A DNA stretch of 36,384 nucleotides from a virus. Shown here in pieces: positions 20,301 to 27,021 of this stretch. How positions within the stretch are numbered: position 1 is the stretch's first letter; each line of letters begins with the position of its first letter. Position numbers and translations under genes: made by a program. Below the pieces are notes generated by a model, which saw nothing but the letters and a program-made list of their open reading frames with translations, was not told the DNA's origin and ran no database searches. Location of the stretch: IMG/VR virus record IMGVR_UViG_3300025668_000024, positions 1 to 36,384 of that record; one strand, 5' to 3'.

Positions 20301-23300
20301 TAGATAAAGTAATTGTCGTTAAGCCATGCTGAAATCTCAGCTTGTAAATAACCTTTGTTCTTTTGAAGTGAACGGCTAGCATATGTACCTTGCTCACTTG
20401 CTCCCACTTTAACAACCGCACCTGGATCAGCAGCTACGAATGTGTGGGTATTTGCATAAGCACCAGCATTACCGCAGTTAACTGTCACTGTAGTCGTGTT
20501 AGCCGCTGAAATTTTAAGTGGTAATTTGTATGCTTTATCACCAATACGTGGGTGGAAATCAGTACCAACAACTGGAACGATACCTGTGTTACAGCTAAAC
20601 TCAAAGCTTAATGGATTAAGTTCGATATGGTCATCAGTTGTAAGGTCGTGATCAACAATTGTGATAATCATTTCACCAGATACTGGATCGTATGTTGAGT
20701 CAGTAGGTGTATATGATTTAAGTACCTTAGCAGGGTCTGAGAAGTACAGTGCATTTGAATCAATACAATCAACTTCCGCACTTACGAATGTGTGGTTATT
20801 AGCATGACCATTTGCATTACCGACGTTAACAGTAATTGTATTTGAAGTTACCGCAGTTACTCTTACTGGTTCGTTATATGCAACGTGATCGTAAAGTGGA
20901 GCTGCATCAGTGCCTGTTACGCCACCAACATCACAGCTAAATACCATTGATTCTGGAGCAATTGAGATCCATTTACCAACTGGTAAGTCATGCTGACCAA
21001 TAGTGATTTCCATTTCACCACTAATTGGGTTGTATGTCGCTGTTTGAGGAGTAAACTTACCAGTCCACATTCCAGCTTCGCGAATAGCATTTGTTGTTGC
21101 TGATACGAATGTGTGTACTGATGTATCGCTTGACTCGCCAACATTAACAGTAATTGATGTCGCGTCTCTTGCAGTAATTGTTACTGGTTTCTTCCAAGCA
21201 GGATGTCTCTTTTCAGCTTGGATAGCATCTGTTGCTGCGCTGACGAATGTATGAACACCGCCACCGTCTGCAATACCACCAACATTCATATAGATTGTTT
21301 CGCCTTCAACTCTGTCGATAACTACTTGCTTTTTATAGAACGGGTGATGTGATTCTGGCGCAGGGTGCTCAGTAACATTGTTATCCATTTCACAAGTAAA
21401 TACGATTGAACCTGGTTTAAACTCTACAAGGTCTCCAGCTTTAAGAGCATTTGGACCAATGTTAGCACTAAACTCTCCAGTAGCAACGTCGTATGCTGCT
21501 GTTGCAGGTGTATAGTTGATAAACGCCCTAGTTGGATATGAATGCTCAGTAGCATTTGCATCTCTAGCACATGTAAATGTTAAGCTATCTGGCTCAATAA
21601 AGATTTCGTCACCAACGTTAAAGTCGTGAGAACCAATAGTAATTACTGTTTTACCAGATGCAGGATCATAAGCTGCATCAGTTGGTGTGTATTTTTTACC
21701 ATTGTTATTAAGCAGTCTGCTCATTTCGTCGAATGCTTTATCAGCTCTATCGTGTGCAATTGGGTTTGTAACACGTTCGCCAATTTCATCTTTCATGAAG
21801 TTGATTGAACCAACTGTTTGAGCTAACTGGTCAGTAACACTTACCTCACCTGATTTACTGCGATAAGCTGCACCAGTTTGGATTGCGTTATAGTTTGTTC
21901 CAAGAATAACATCTCTTTGAACTGCAGGTAAAATGTACTCTTCAGTATCTCTTTTACACTTAATGCTGTCGTAGAAGAACCATTCGTTTTCAGCCCAGTC
22001 CATCATATAGTCTTGGATGAATTCTCTGTTTTGTTGTAGTTGCTTACGAGCATTGCGCTTGTTAACATTAATAGCTGAGTTATCGCTGAATGTGAGTTCA
22101 TCAATAATTACTGAAATTGAATTATCAGCAGCTTCTACAAAGCGATGCTCAAATGCTGCGGCAGTCATTCCTGGGTTAACAGTAATTGTTTTTGCTGAAA
22201 CCGCAATAATTGGAAGAGCAGCTAGATAAGCTTTTTCAGATCTACGTGGATGCTTAATTGGTGTTTTAAAGTTATCACTTGAGCAAGTAAACGTAAAGCT
22301 TTCTTCGCCAAGGTTAACATAACGACCAACAGTAAGATCATGTGTACCAATCGTAATAACCATACGCCCAGTTGCTGGATCGTATGTTGCATTAGTTGGA
22401 GTATACTTTTTGCTGTTTTTATTATCAATAGTATTAATGATGTTATTAAACGCTTGATATGCATCAGCAGCTGCAGGAGCAGAGTTTGCTTGAATAAGCT
22501 CATCAGTTGTTTTACGTAGTCTCTTAAATGATGCTACCGTTTCATTTCTTTGATTTTCAAGAACTGTTCTTGAAGTATTGACATAGTATGCTAAACCAGT
22601 AGTGAATGAGTTATAGTTTGTATCAAGCAACATGTCATATTTGACTGCTGGTAAGATATACTCTTGAACATCTCTTTCACATTTTGCACTGTCGTATGCA
22701 TAGAAGTCTTCGTTGTTATCAATCCAGCTTACAAACTCGTCAATAATAAAGTTTCTGTTGTCTTGTACTAATTCACGAGCAGCTGTCTGTTCCCACTCTC
22801 CAGTGTCTGCAAAGATAATTGGGTTTGCAGCTTCTTCACCATTTTGAAGAATGTTTAGAGTTTCATCAACTGATTGGCCAACTCTTGTATTAATTTCAGA
22901 GTTAGCGCTTACAAAGATAAATTCCATATCATCTTTAAGGTGCTCAATAGAACCGACAGTTTCTGTCATTTGTTCGTTAACAACTACATATGAAATTGGT
23001 GAACGATAAGTAATACCGTTTAAGCGACCCCAATAGTTACCATTTGTTGCAATATCGTAAGATGTACTATCAACAATTAAGCCTGTATCGCGGAAACATT
23101 TATCAGCATTATATCCTTGGTAACCAAGACCAGGATTTGTTCCATCATAGCCAGTTGTTGTATTGGCTGTTAAGTAATGGATCATATCGTCAATGATCTC
23201 AGTTTTATTTTCAGCGATTGCATCTGCAAAGTCTGTGTTAGCAATTAAGATGTTATCATTTGCTTCAGCAGGCTTGATAATAACTGTGTTACCACGTGCA

Positions 23301-25513
23301 CGCATTGAGATGTCACCAAACTGAGAACCAGAGTTGTTCAATGTCATTTGGCCACCGTCAAGTGCAAAGAACGCCTGACGTGTAAAGATTGAAAGTGAAC
23401 CAATACCGTTAACACCCGCACCGTTCTTAGCAACGTAACCTGTACCGTTTTGAGTACGAGGTGTGAAACCAAAACATAATACGTATGTGTAGAGGGAGTC
23501 AGTATCTAGTACAGCTCTGTCTGCAAGTAGACAACCACCGCCACGACCAACTAGTCTGTTTGGGAAGTCGTCAATACCAATGCTCTCAACTGTACCTGTA
23601 CCACCACGTTGTGCATATAAGATATCGCCAGGTTCAACGTTCCCTTTAAGGTTACGTACATAAATCTGTCTGGCTGACGCAATGTCATCAACATAAGAAA
23701 GGTAACCTGTTGCACCAGATGAGAATGTTACTTCATCATCGATTTCAAATAGGTTTTGAGCACTGTGGCCTGGCTCTAAATAGAACTCTTGGCCAAGGTC
23801 AAGGATTGTACCTTTTGAGTTGAACGGGTTTAATGGCGCTTCAACATCTTCACGGTTAAAGTTTGAAAGCTGAGAACTATCTCGAATATATGGAGATCTT
23901 CTCATTAATGCACCAGGACGATAAGCGATAGCAAAGCCACCTTCAGGCTGGTCAAAGTTATCAACTTCAAAGTTCATGTATGCAAAACCTTGAACATAAC
24001 AACCGGATCCAACTAAGATACCGTTTGTTCTTTCCCAACCTGGCTTTTTCTGAATTACAGTAGCGTACTGACCAGCAGTTGATGTCATAGAACAATCATC
24101 AGGTAATACAATTGGTTCGTCTACATAATAGGTACCTGGTCCACATGAAATATGGATTGCGTTATTAATATCGTTACGATTTGGATTACCACCTGCTTTT
24201 TCAATAGCAAGTTCTGACGCTCTCTTAAGAGTGTTAACTGGCTTAAGAAGTGTACCATCATTTTTGTCGTCACCGTCTGAAGCAACGTAAACTTTAAGAG
24301 CTTTTTCAGTTTTACGAGAAACTTCTTCGTAAAGCTGGCGATAAGTCATTTTTTCTGTTTCGCCAGTCTTCATATTTTTCAGTGCGAAATAACTATCTTC
24401 GTCAATAGGCTCTTCAAAGACTTTCTTAAGATCCATATCAAAGTCTGCAAGTGTTGAGCTATCAATAGTTGAGTTAGCGATTCTTGCTTCATTAATATCA
24501 GAATTAGTAATGGTTGAGCGATCTTGTTGTAGTCCATCAGCTGACGAATCGCCAATTGTCATGTTAGTTGCTACAACATTATCCATAACACCGCCAAACG
24601 AACCGTCGTTAATTTCAACGGTGTTCAAAGTAGTATTATCAAATACGTTATTATTACCTGTACCATCTGAGAAGTCAGAATTAGTAATTGTGATGTTGTT
24701 TGCTGTGGTATCAAAAATGCTAGAGTTACTAATTTCAGTATCCCAAATAAAGCCATTCGAGAAACGAGAGTTTGTAATATCAACATTGTCTAAATCTGTA
24801 TCACGAATATCAGCATTAGCGATATTAACGTCAAAGATTTGTGTGTTACCAGAAATAATTGATTCAGTAATAGTAGAGTTAGAAACTGCTACGTTTGATA
24901 ATGATGTATCAAGGATTGAACCATTTGAAAATACTGTTGTAACGATTTCTGAGTTAGAAATATATGCATCTTCAAGGATTAGTTCGTCGATTTCAATATT
25001 TGTAAGGATAAGTCCGTTTGCAGTACCTTGGTCAATAGTAACGTTATTGAAGAATGAATCGTCAATAGTTGAGTTAGTAAAGACGTCGTTATTACCAGTC
25101 GAGTTGTTTAACTGTCCGTTATCAACAATAGTGTTTGTAAAGACGTTGTTGTTACCTGTACCATCTGAGAAGTCAGAGTTAACAATAGTAACACTATCGA
25201 CTGCGGTATTAGCCATTGTACCGCGTTGGATGTCTGAGTCATTAACTTCCGACGTATTAATAGTACCGTTATTGAACTCGTTGTCGTCCATAACGTTGTT
25301 GTTTATATCTGAGGCGAATATTGTTACGTTGGAAATACTACCGCCGGTGATGGTAATTCTATCAAAGATTTCATATTGTATAGCTTGTACGAGTTCTTTT
25401 CTCGTAATGTTTTTAGTTCCATCATCACCTTGGATAAGATTAACAATAACAAAGAGGTCTTCGGTACGGGTATTGGCACCTGTTATTGGACCTAATTCTG
25501 AAATCTTTGACAT
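14384..25513 (-). CDS. Giant modular virion protein, 3709 residues
   Basis: The N-terminus (MSKISELGPITGANTRTEDL) begins an attachment-like segment. Residues 45-358 are degenerate beta-helix repeats rich in N, S, T and D, with DFSDGTGNNNVF exactly repeated at 114 and 280. Residues 407-760 look like a pectin-lyase-type beta-helix (VYVASDGDDKNDGTLLKPV, later GPGTYYVDEP); no catalytic residues stand out. From about 770 to 3490 two modules alternate. The helical one carries Y-x-x-x-K-C-x-RD-x-G and occurs about 12 times, 11 with the Cys. The beta one starts YTPT-x-A-x-YDP, has F-(T/S)-C in the middle and ends HTFVSA, with about nine copies. The C-terminus holds SIAHQFNGASAGVNRNALPL and ends basic (RKLARRASNSRASL). 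The start has AAAGGG upstream and a late promoter 26 bases away. It is a structural or adhesin giant. I recall a similar large protein labelled VrlC in cyanophages but could not verify homology. No enzyme activity can be claimed. Confidence 0.9.
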   Translation of the reverse strand: MSKISELGPITGANTRTEDLFVIVNLIQGDDGTKNITRKELVQAIQYEIFDRITITGGSISNVTIFASDINNNVMDDNEFNNGTINTSEVNDSDIQRGTMANTAVDSVTIVNSDFSDGTGNNNVFTNTIVDNGQLNNSTGNNDVFTNSTIDDSFFNNVTIDQGTANGLILTNIEIDELILEDAYISNSEIVTTVFSNGSILDTSLSNVAVSNSTITESIISGNTQIFDVNIANADIRDTDLDNVDITNSRFSNGFIWDTEISNSSIFDTTANNITITNSDFSDGTGNNNVFDNTTLNTVEINDGSFGGVMDNVVATNMTIGDSSADGLQQDRSTITNSDINEARIANSTIDSSTLADFDMDLKKVFEEPIDEDSYFALKNMKTGETEKMTYRQLYEEVSRKTEKALKVYVASDGDDKNDGTLLKPVNTLKRASELAIEKAGGNPNRNDINNAIHISCGPGTYYVDEPIVLPDDCSMTSTAGQYATVIQKKPGWERTNGILVGSGCYVQGFAYMNFEVDNFDQPEGGFAIAYRPGALMRRSPYIRDSSQLSNFNREDVEAPLNPFNSKGTILDLGQEFYLEPGHSAQNLFEIDDEVTFSSGATGYLSYVDDIASARQIYVRNLKGNVEPGDILYAQRGGTGTVESIGIDDFPNRLVGRGGGCLLADRAVLDTDSLYTYVLCFGFTPRTQNGTGYVAKNGAGVNGIGSLSIFTRQAFFALDGGQMTLNNSGSQFGDISMRARGNTVIIKPAEANDNILIANTDFADAIAENKTEIIDDMIHYLTANTTTGYDGTNPGLGYQGYNADKCFRDTGLIVDSTSYDIATNGNYWGRLNGITYRSPISYVVVNEQMTETVGSIEHLKDDMEFIFVSANSEINTRVGQSVDETLNILQNGEEAANPIIFADTGEWEQTAARELVQDNRNFIIDEFVSWIDNNEDFYAYDSAKCERDVQEYILPAVKYDMLLDTNYNSFTTGLAYYVNTSRTVLENQRNETVASFKRLRKTTDELIQANSAPAAADAYQAFNNIINTIDNKNSKKYTPTNATYDPATGRMVITIGTHDLTVGRYVNLGEESFTFTCSSDNFKTPIKHPRRSEKAYLAALPIIAVSAKTITVNPGMTAAAFEHRFVEAADNSISVIIDELTFSDNSAINVNKRNARKQLQQNREFIQDYMMDWAENEWFFYDSIKCKRDTEEYILPAVQRDVILGTNYNAIQTGAAYRSKSGEVSVTDQLAQTVGSINFMKDEIGERVTNPIAHDRADKAFDEMSRLLNNNGKKYTPTDAAYDPASGKTVITIGSHDFNVGDEIFIEPDSLTFTCARDANATEHSYPTRAFINYTPATAAYDVATGEFSANIGPNALKAGDLVEFKPGSIVFTCEMDNNVTEHPAPESHHPFYKKQVVIDRVEGETIYMNVGGIADGGGVHTFVSAATDAIQAEKRHPAWKKPVTITARDATSITVNVGESSDTSVHTFVSATTNAIREAGMWTGKFTPQTATYNPISGEMEITIGQHDLPVGKWISIAPESMVFSCDVGGVTGTDAAPLYDHVAYNEPVRVTAVTSNTITVNVGNANGHANNHTFVSAEVDCIDSNALYFSDPAKVLKSYTPTDSTYDPVSGEMIITIVDHDLTTDDHIELNPLSFEFSCNTGIVPVVGTDFHPRIGDKAYKLPLKISAANTTTVTVNCGNAGAYANTHTFVAADPGAVVKVGASEQGTYASRSLQKNKGYLQAEISAWLNDNYFIYDKDKCSRDTGYILNAVARDVATGSNLNAVYTGMGYRIGTVGADKVINEQLTETVGAITWLKGKMATEVLTDATAISRSNASFDEIIDIMQNGNASADDVDFGTVAISDDAFKARQSLQINKQFIQEEVIAWMSANHPGFTYNVEACKRDLGIFLDTVGWDVQHGGNAATVNNTRLYFENALPVLTDNEIVPTSGSYDFVSELAGKIVRGEEFTALSSNTAVQLVDSANESYTPTDATYDPVTGEMEITIGSHTYAAGDKITIDPEGITFSCGFGGGGVDSHPNANDSYLRKPFTISSVTSTTILLNAGAAGTNTDPHTFVSATAQCVRSANMAESYTPSNVAYNHLTGVMTMTLGNRHLFEKGDYVIFDENAITFSCPTSPSDPTPINISHPRPTDPIFNKPVRIDSVTETTVTMQVGKAGVDKVHTFVSSLVGGVRRSLDVTIATKVKDLFTTIAETIRENDGTVAAVMEPVYALPSNYNATIKAQSEKILGQKPKYQTEIIDYITDTYNGLAYNIAKCPRDVGYIVDSVSEDLEYGGDSATIYNARYYFEGAINVLPQYQREPTRLAWEHLADVMEKVVTNTVNEPIFGSQFTPTGAVYNPVNGMMEATIGSHTLQIGDHVWFKPQGITFSCDNGSGVQNHASPEAHHRFYNRACPIIGITGTTITMWVGNAGAYTGAHTFVSALSNAISEITGNLEYQDVSGFAADAATGTEAKRLTNVISDIVDDRLVIPDYTGSLDITQKPETRILGLPTADAANAPLMDPARTFARKTLQWNRAFIQEEVVRFVRDNNYSYDEDKCARDVGFIIDAVARDVETGSDYPSKYYGRAYRVGTVGADKVIEEQLAETISAIEYVRDDILPRLTGTPLTAATQAFTNIIGIMTDGTTGLTYSSFGTGNIGNTNANATTGLQANRAFLQKEATAWINLQIANNAAGFVGLVYNQAKCERDVGFMIDAASFDIRHGSNVAMRDFAKLYFENGVNVGLPAEQRAPTAAAFAHIADIAEKAVLKQSITPTTGNVLTADTNFGNVVGQTGADVENLILIVRDIIAEDSLINLPQIQEAQTTAGAAQNYNEAAAVTIIRDRKAPLGAAVVQYLADNFHFLEYSEERCRRDVGYIVDGISHDIQYGGNTATHGNAELYFKNAINLLPMDQRRATKEAFTHMSKVVRWVTRNEMVPRKLGRQWTPSTATYDPDTGIFTATLGANHNLNVGDHVIIAPESIVFTCSLDGNVAEHPSPEAGDPYFNAPMLITAKDATTITMQVGKVPYGKGGGAHTFVRASKNAITHVTGNHVKQEMPSIAARREIANEAMELGMMVANIADDNDASKLPSRRDPHIAWIEADMLAAKNIIDDNTTMVADELQTYIYETYNGISYAKEKCRRDVGTMVDALSHDMNYTTNWASLRTAELYFVNATSILPADQRQQTATFFGEMASLVSLVAQRAAANTALMSHTSVVQDITTHDAATAVEGEEAADLVRIVEDTIRRDSMDGMPSVVEPNTSWVDNSKVWAAKQINDNLDELADDVTQFLKDTFTIIDYSKAKCRRDAGYILDAMSWDLNYGGNLATRWNADFYYWNNELRVPEDTRVATAQAYRQLGRIVKDVVVGEYPGQRIRSELGTDVQAKQADDLGMILYNALFYNTPKALGPTIEPNFAWETDKTFKFAKDILSNNRTRLQKEVQRFITSEYKFIDLPKTYRDAGNLLKIIQNDFRYVNPAVAVSGLYNEVGAGADKATRSFAAALFNINAEHVFPVFNPPETFADWRKLRFKGTVVDAAARDALTGVKRWEAYIIPVNNNANRYVGEIWYWTGVTWASAGNNNTDLLYSFYSAWEKMRDYINNNIAPDQEHRNMVTELIDNVLIDSVIRPNFLAFGSLVESIAHQFNGASAGVNRNALPLNFRNIGAAIGATASVLSENGGRIRWSGSDELNNQYFARGLRINGRTGRIEGRPFTSSVRKLARRASNSRASL
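14776..14783 (-). promoter_or_regulatory. Possible internal late promoter near the end of the giant gene
   Basis: A perfect TATAAATA on the minus strand within the giant's coding sequence (codons for Y-I-N), about 390 bases before the 140-residue gene. It lacks the AAGAAAAA tail seen at three intergenic copies, so it may be chance. If active it would raise expression of the two downstream genes over the giant. Confidence 0.35.
15050..23206 (-). repeat. Array of alternating helical and beta modules in the giant protein
   Basis: The helical module is marked by C-x-RD codons near 23093, 22671, 21946, 20274, 19851, 18731, 17884, 17445, 16951, 16144 and 15651, with a copy lacking the Cys near 15205. 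The beta module (YTPT...YDP...GEM-x-ITIG-H...F-(T/S)-C...HTFVSA) fills many of the intervals between 22430 and 16440, with about nine copies and one partial copy. The copies differ strongly, so this is an old array; end coordinates are approximate. Confidence 0.85.
24440..25381 (-). repeat. N-terminal beta-helix-like repeats of the giant protein
   Basis: Residues 45-358 show short strands of roughly ten residues containing N-S-x-(I/F) or N-V-x-I, for example ITNSDFSDGTG, ISNSEI and IANADIRDTDLDNVDITNS. The pattern recalls pentapeptide or parallel beta-helix repeats. Two near-identical DNA copies (around 24650-24680 and 25145-25180) encode the exact repeat DFSDGTGNNNVF. Confidence 0.75.
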
Positions 25514-25539
25514 TTATTTCTACCCTTTGTTTTTTCTTA

Positions 25540-25547
25540 TATTTATA
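25540..25547 (-). promoter_or_regulatory. T4-type late promoter before the giant gene
   Basis: TATAAATA on the minus strand followed by TAAGAAAAA, 26 bases before the ATG at 25513 and 15 bases after the previous gene's stop. It is the clearest start for the transcript of the giant, its partner and the collagen-like fibre. Confidence 0.85.
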
Positions 25548-25562
25548 AAAAGAAGTTGGTGG

Positions 25563-26165
25563 TCAGCTTAGATGCACTACAAAATAAGCTTGATCTTTGT
25601 TTTCTTTTCTGCCGAACATGTAAGGAAATTTTTCCTGTTTAACATTTCTAAATAGCTCTTCCGGTCCACCCCAAAATTCTTTTGTGCCTTGGACTTCTTT
25701 TTGTCTGCTTTTAACTAATTCGTTGTTTTCATCAAAATAATCAATATAATAAGCTCTGTCAAATTCATTTCTATAATAGTGTTTTGTTCCAAGAACAGTA
25801 CTTGTTTTTGAATTGATATAATAAGCAATGTTTTCTAACCATTCAGAACCATCTCTAGGATTATTCTGTGGTTGATTTTTGTATACTCTTAAAAACCCTG
25901 TACCTACACTTTCTAAGTCAGCGCATACATAGCTTACCCAGCCTTTGTCTTCGACTTCATACCATTCTGTTGGAAAATTATATTTACACATTTTTTCAAA
26001 ATTAGCTTCATCATCAGTACCCTTTGCAAAGTGGCTGATAAGAGCTACGGTATGGACGTCTTCACGACGGGTGAATACGATTGATTTAATTCTGTTATGG
26101 GGAAACCACTCAAGCACTTCATCAAGCTTAGGATAAAACCCCTTTAACATATTAATATTTTTCAT
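25563..26165 (-). CDS. Unidentified 200-residue protein
   Basis: I do not recognise it. Unlike its neighbours it has no repeats or low-complexity sequence. It looks like one compact soluble domain rich in aromatic and charged residues: EVLEWFPHNRIKSIVFTRRE near the N-terminus, FPTEWYEVEDKGWVSYVCAD in the middle, GSEWLENIAYYIN, then HYYRNEFDRAYYIDYFDENN, and a C-terminal FPYMFGRKENKDQAYFVVHL. There is no signal peptide or membrane segment. It is the last gene of the transcript starting at 35514-35521, follows the glycine-rich gene by nine bases with a strong AAGGAGA ribosome site, and is followed by the late promoter of the giant gene. Its position suggests a virion part or an assembly helper for fibres. 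It could equally be a non-structural late protein. Confidence 0.8.
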   Translation of the reverse strand: MKNINMLKGFYPKLDEVLEWFPHNRIKSIVFTRREDVHTVALISHFAKGTDDEANFEKMCKYNFPTEWYEVEDKGWVSYVCADLESVGTGFLRVYKNQPQNNPRDGSEWLENIAYYINSKTSTVLGTKHYYRNEFDRAYYIDYFDENNELVKSRQKEVQGTKEFWGGPEELFRNVKQEKFPYMFGRKENKDQAYFVVHLS

Positions 26166-26174
26166 AATGTCTCC

Positions 26175-27020
26175 TTAAGGCGCGGTTGTTTCAAAGTAAA
26201 TAGAACCGTTTCGCGCAATTCTTAAATAGAAGGTTGTGTTTGTGGTGTAATCAGCAAGAGTTGATCCATCACCTGCCGGTCTTGCATTATAGGTTGTAGT
26301 AAAATTATCTATAGATGTTGTAAACGATGCAAAGCCAGGAACACCAGGCGCACCTTTATAGTTACCATAATCTGTTGGGTTTCCACCAGCACCTATGATA
26401 ATTCTATAAGTAACTTCTACATCAATGGTTTTTTCAAAATCATCACGGCCGCCTCTAGATCCGCCGGAACCAGCATTACCCGCCGCGTCTGAACCGTAAA
26501 GGTTAAAGTAACTTGTGGAACCATCATCACCACCGCCTCCACCGCCGCCAGCGCCATAGTGACCCCATGTAGGGAATGGCGCAGCAGCATTCGCTCCACC
26601 GCCAGCGCCACCTGCACCGAAGTCAGAAGCACCACCTTGTGAACCAGTAATAGCACCAGCATTACCATGTCCGCCACCACCGCCGCCACCGACAATAGCA
26701 ATGTCGTTATTATTACTTAAAAGTCTAAACGCAGTTGAATTACCCGCACTGTTATTACCAGCGCCGTTACCGTTGGCCATACCGTTACCACCTGAACCAC
26801 CGCCACCTTGTAAATCTAATCTAATGAAAATTTCTTTACGCGCACCATAAAACTGGCTTAACTTTAAAGCTCCGCCTGAGGTCGCGATATTTTTATTGGC
26901 ATTTGTATTTGGAACTAAACTTCCGCCACGATAGTATTCTGACAACTTAGCAGGGTCTGCACCACCAAATTCGTCTACAATGTCTTGGAAATTAATAGGG
27001 CCACTGTTCTTGATAACCAT
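26175..27020 (-). CDS. Glycine-rich adhesin-like tail protein, 281 residues
   Basis: The N-terminal part (about 8-62) has PINFQDIVDEFGG, LSEYYRGGSLVPN and LSQFYGARKE, a conserved segment of short tail proteins in marine phages. Residues 72-220 are very glycine-rich, with runs such as GGGGGGGHG (111-119), GAGGAGGGAN and GAGGGGGGGDDG (157-167), separated by short polar loops. The C-terminus returns to beta strands (FYLRIARNGSIYFETTAP). Glycine runs of this kind form polyglycine-II bundles in the T4-like S16 gp38 tip adhesin, where the loops between runs bind the receptor; a similar arrangement here is inference from composition. It starts one base after the S74 fibre's stop and precedes the 200-residue gene by nine bases. 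A tip adhesin for the neighbouring fibre is the most attractive reading, but a structural glycine-rich protein is also possible. Confidence 0.8.
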   Translation of the reverse strand: MVIKNSGPINFQDIVDEFGGADPAKLSEYYRGGSLVPNTNANKNIATSGGALKLSQFYGARKEIFIRLDLQGGGGSGGNGMANGNGAGNNSAGNSTAFRLLSNNNDIAIVGGGGGGGHGNAGAITGSQGGASDFGAGGAGGGANAAAPFPTWGHYGAGGGGGGGDDGSTSYFNLYGSDAAGNAGSGGSRGGRDDFEKTIDVEVTYRIIIGAGGNPTDYGNYKGAPGVPGFASFTTSIDNFTTTYNARPAGDGSTLADYTTNTTFYLRIARNGSIYFETTAP

Positions 27021-27021
27021 A

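Noticed and set aside
23234-24295. Naming this region a pectate lyase
   Set aside because: Only the beta-helix entry pattern is visible; no catalytic residues can be assigned, so I call it a fold, not an enzyme.
24510-25571. 353-residue open frame on the plus strand
   Set aside because: It is the antisense of the biased, repeat-rich N-terminus of the giant gene, runs across that gene's start and late promoter, and has no sensible protein character.
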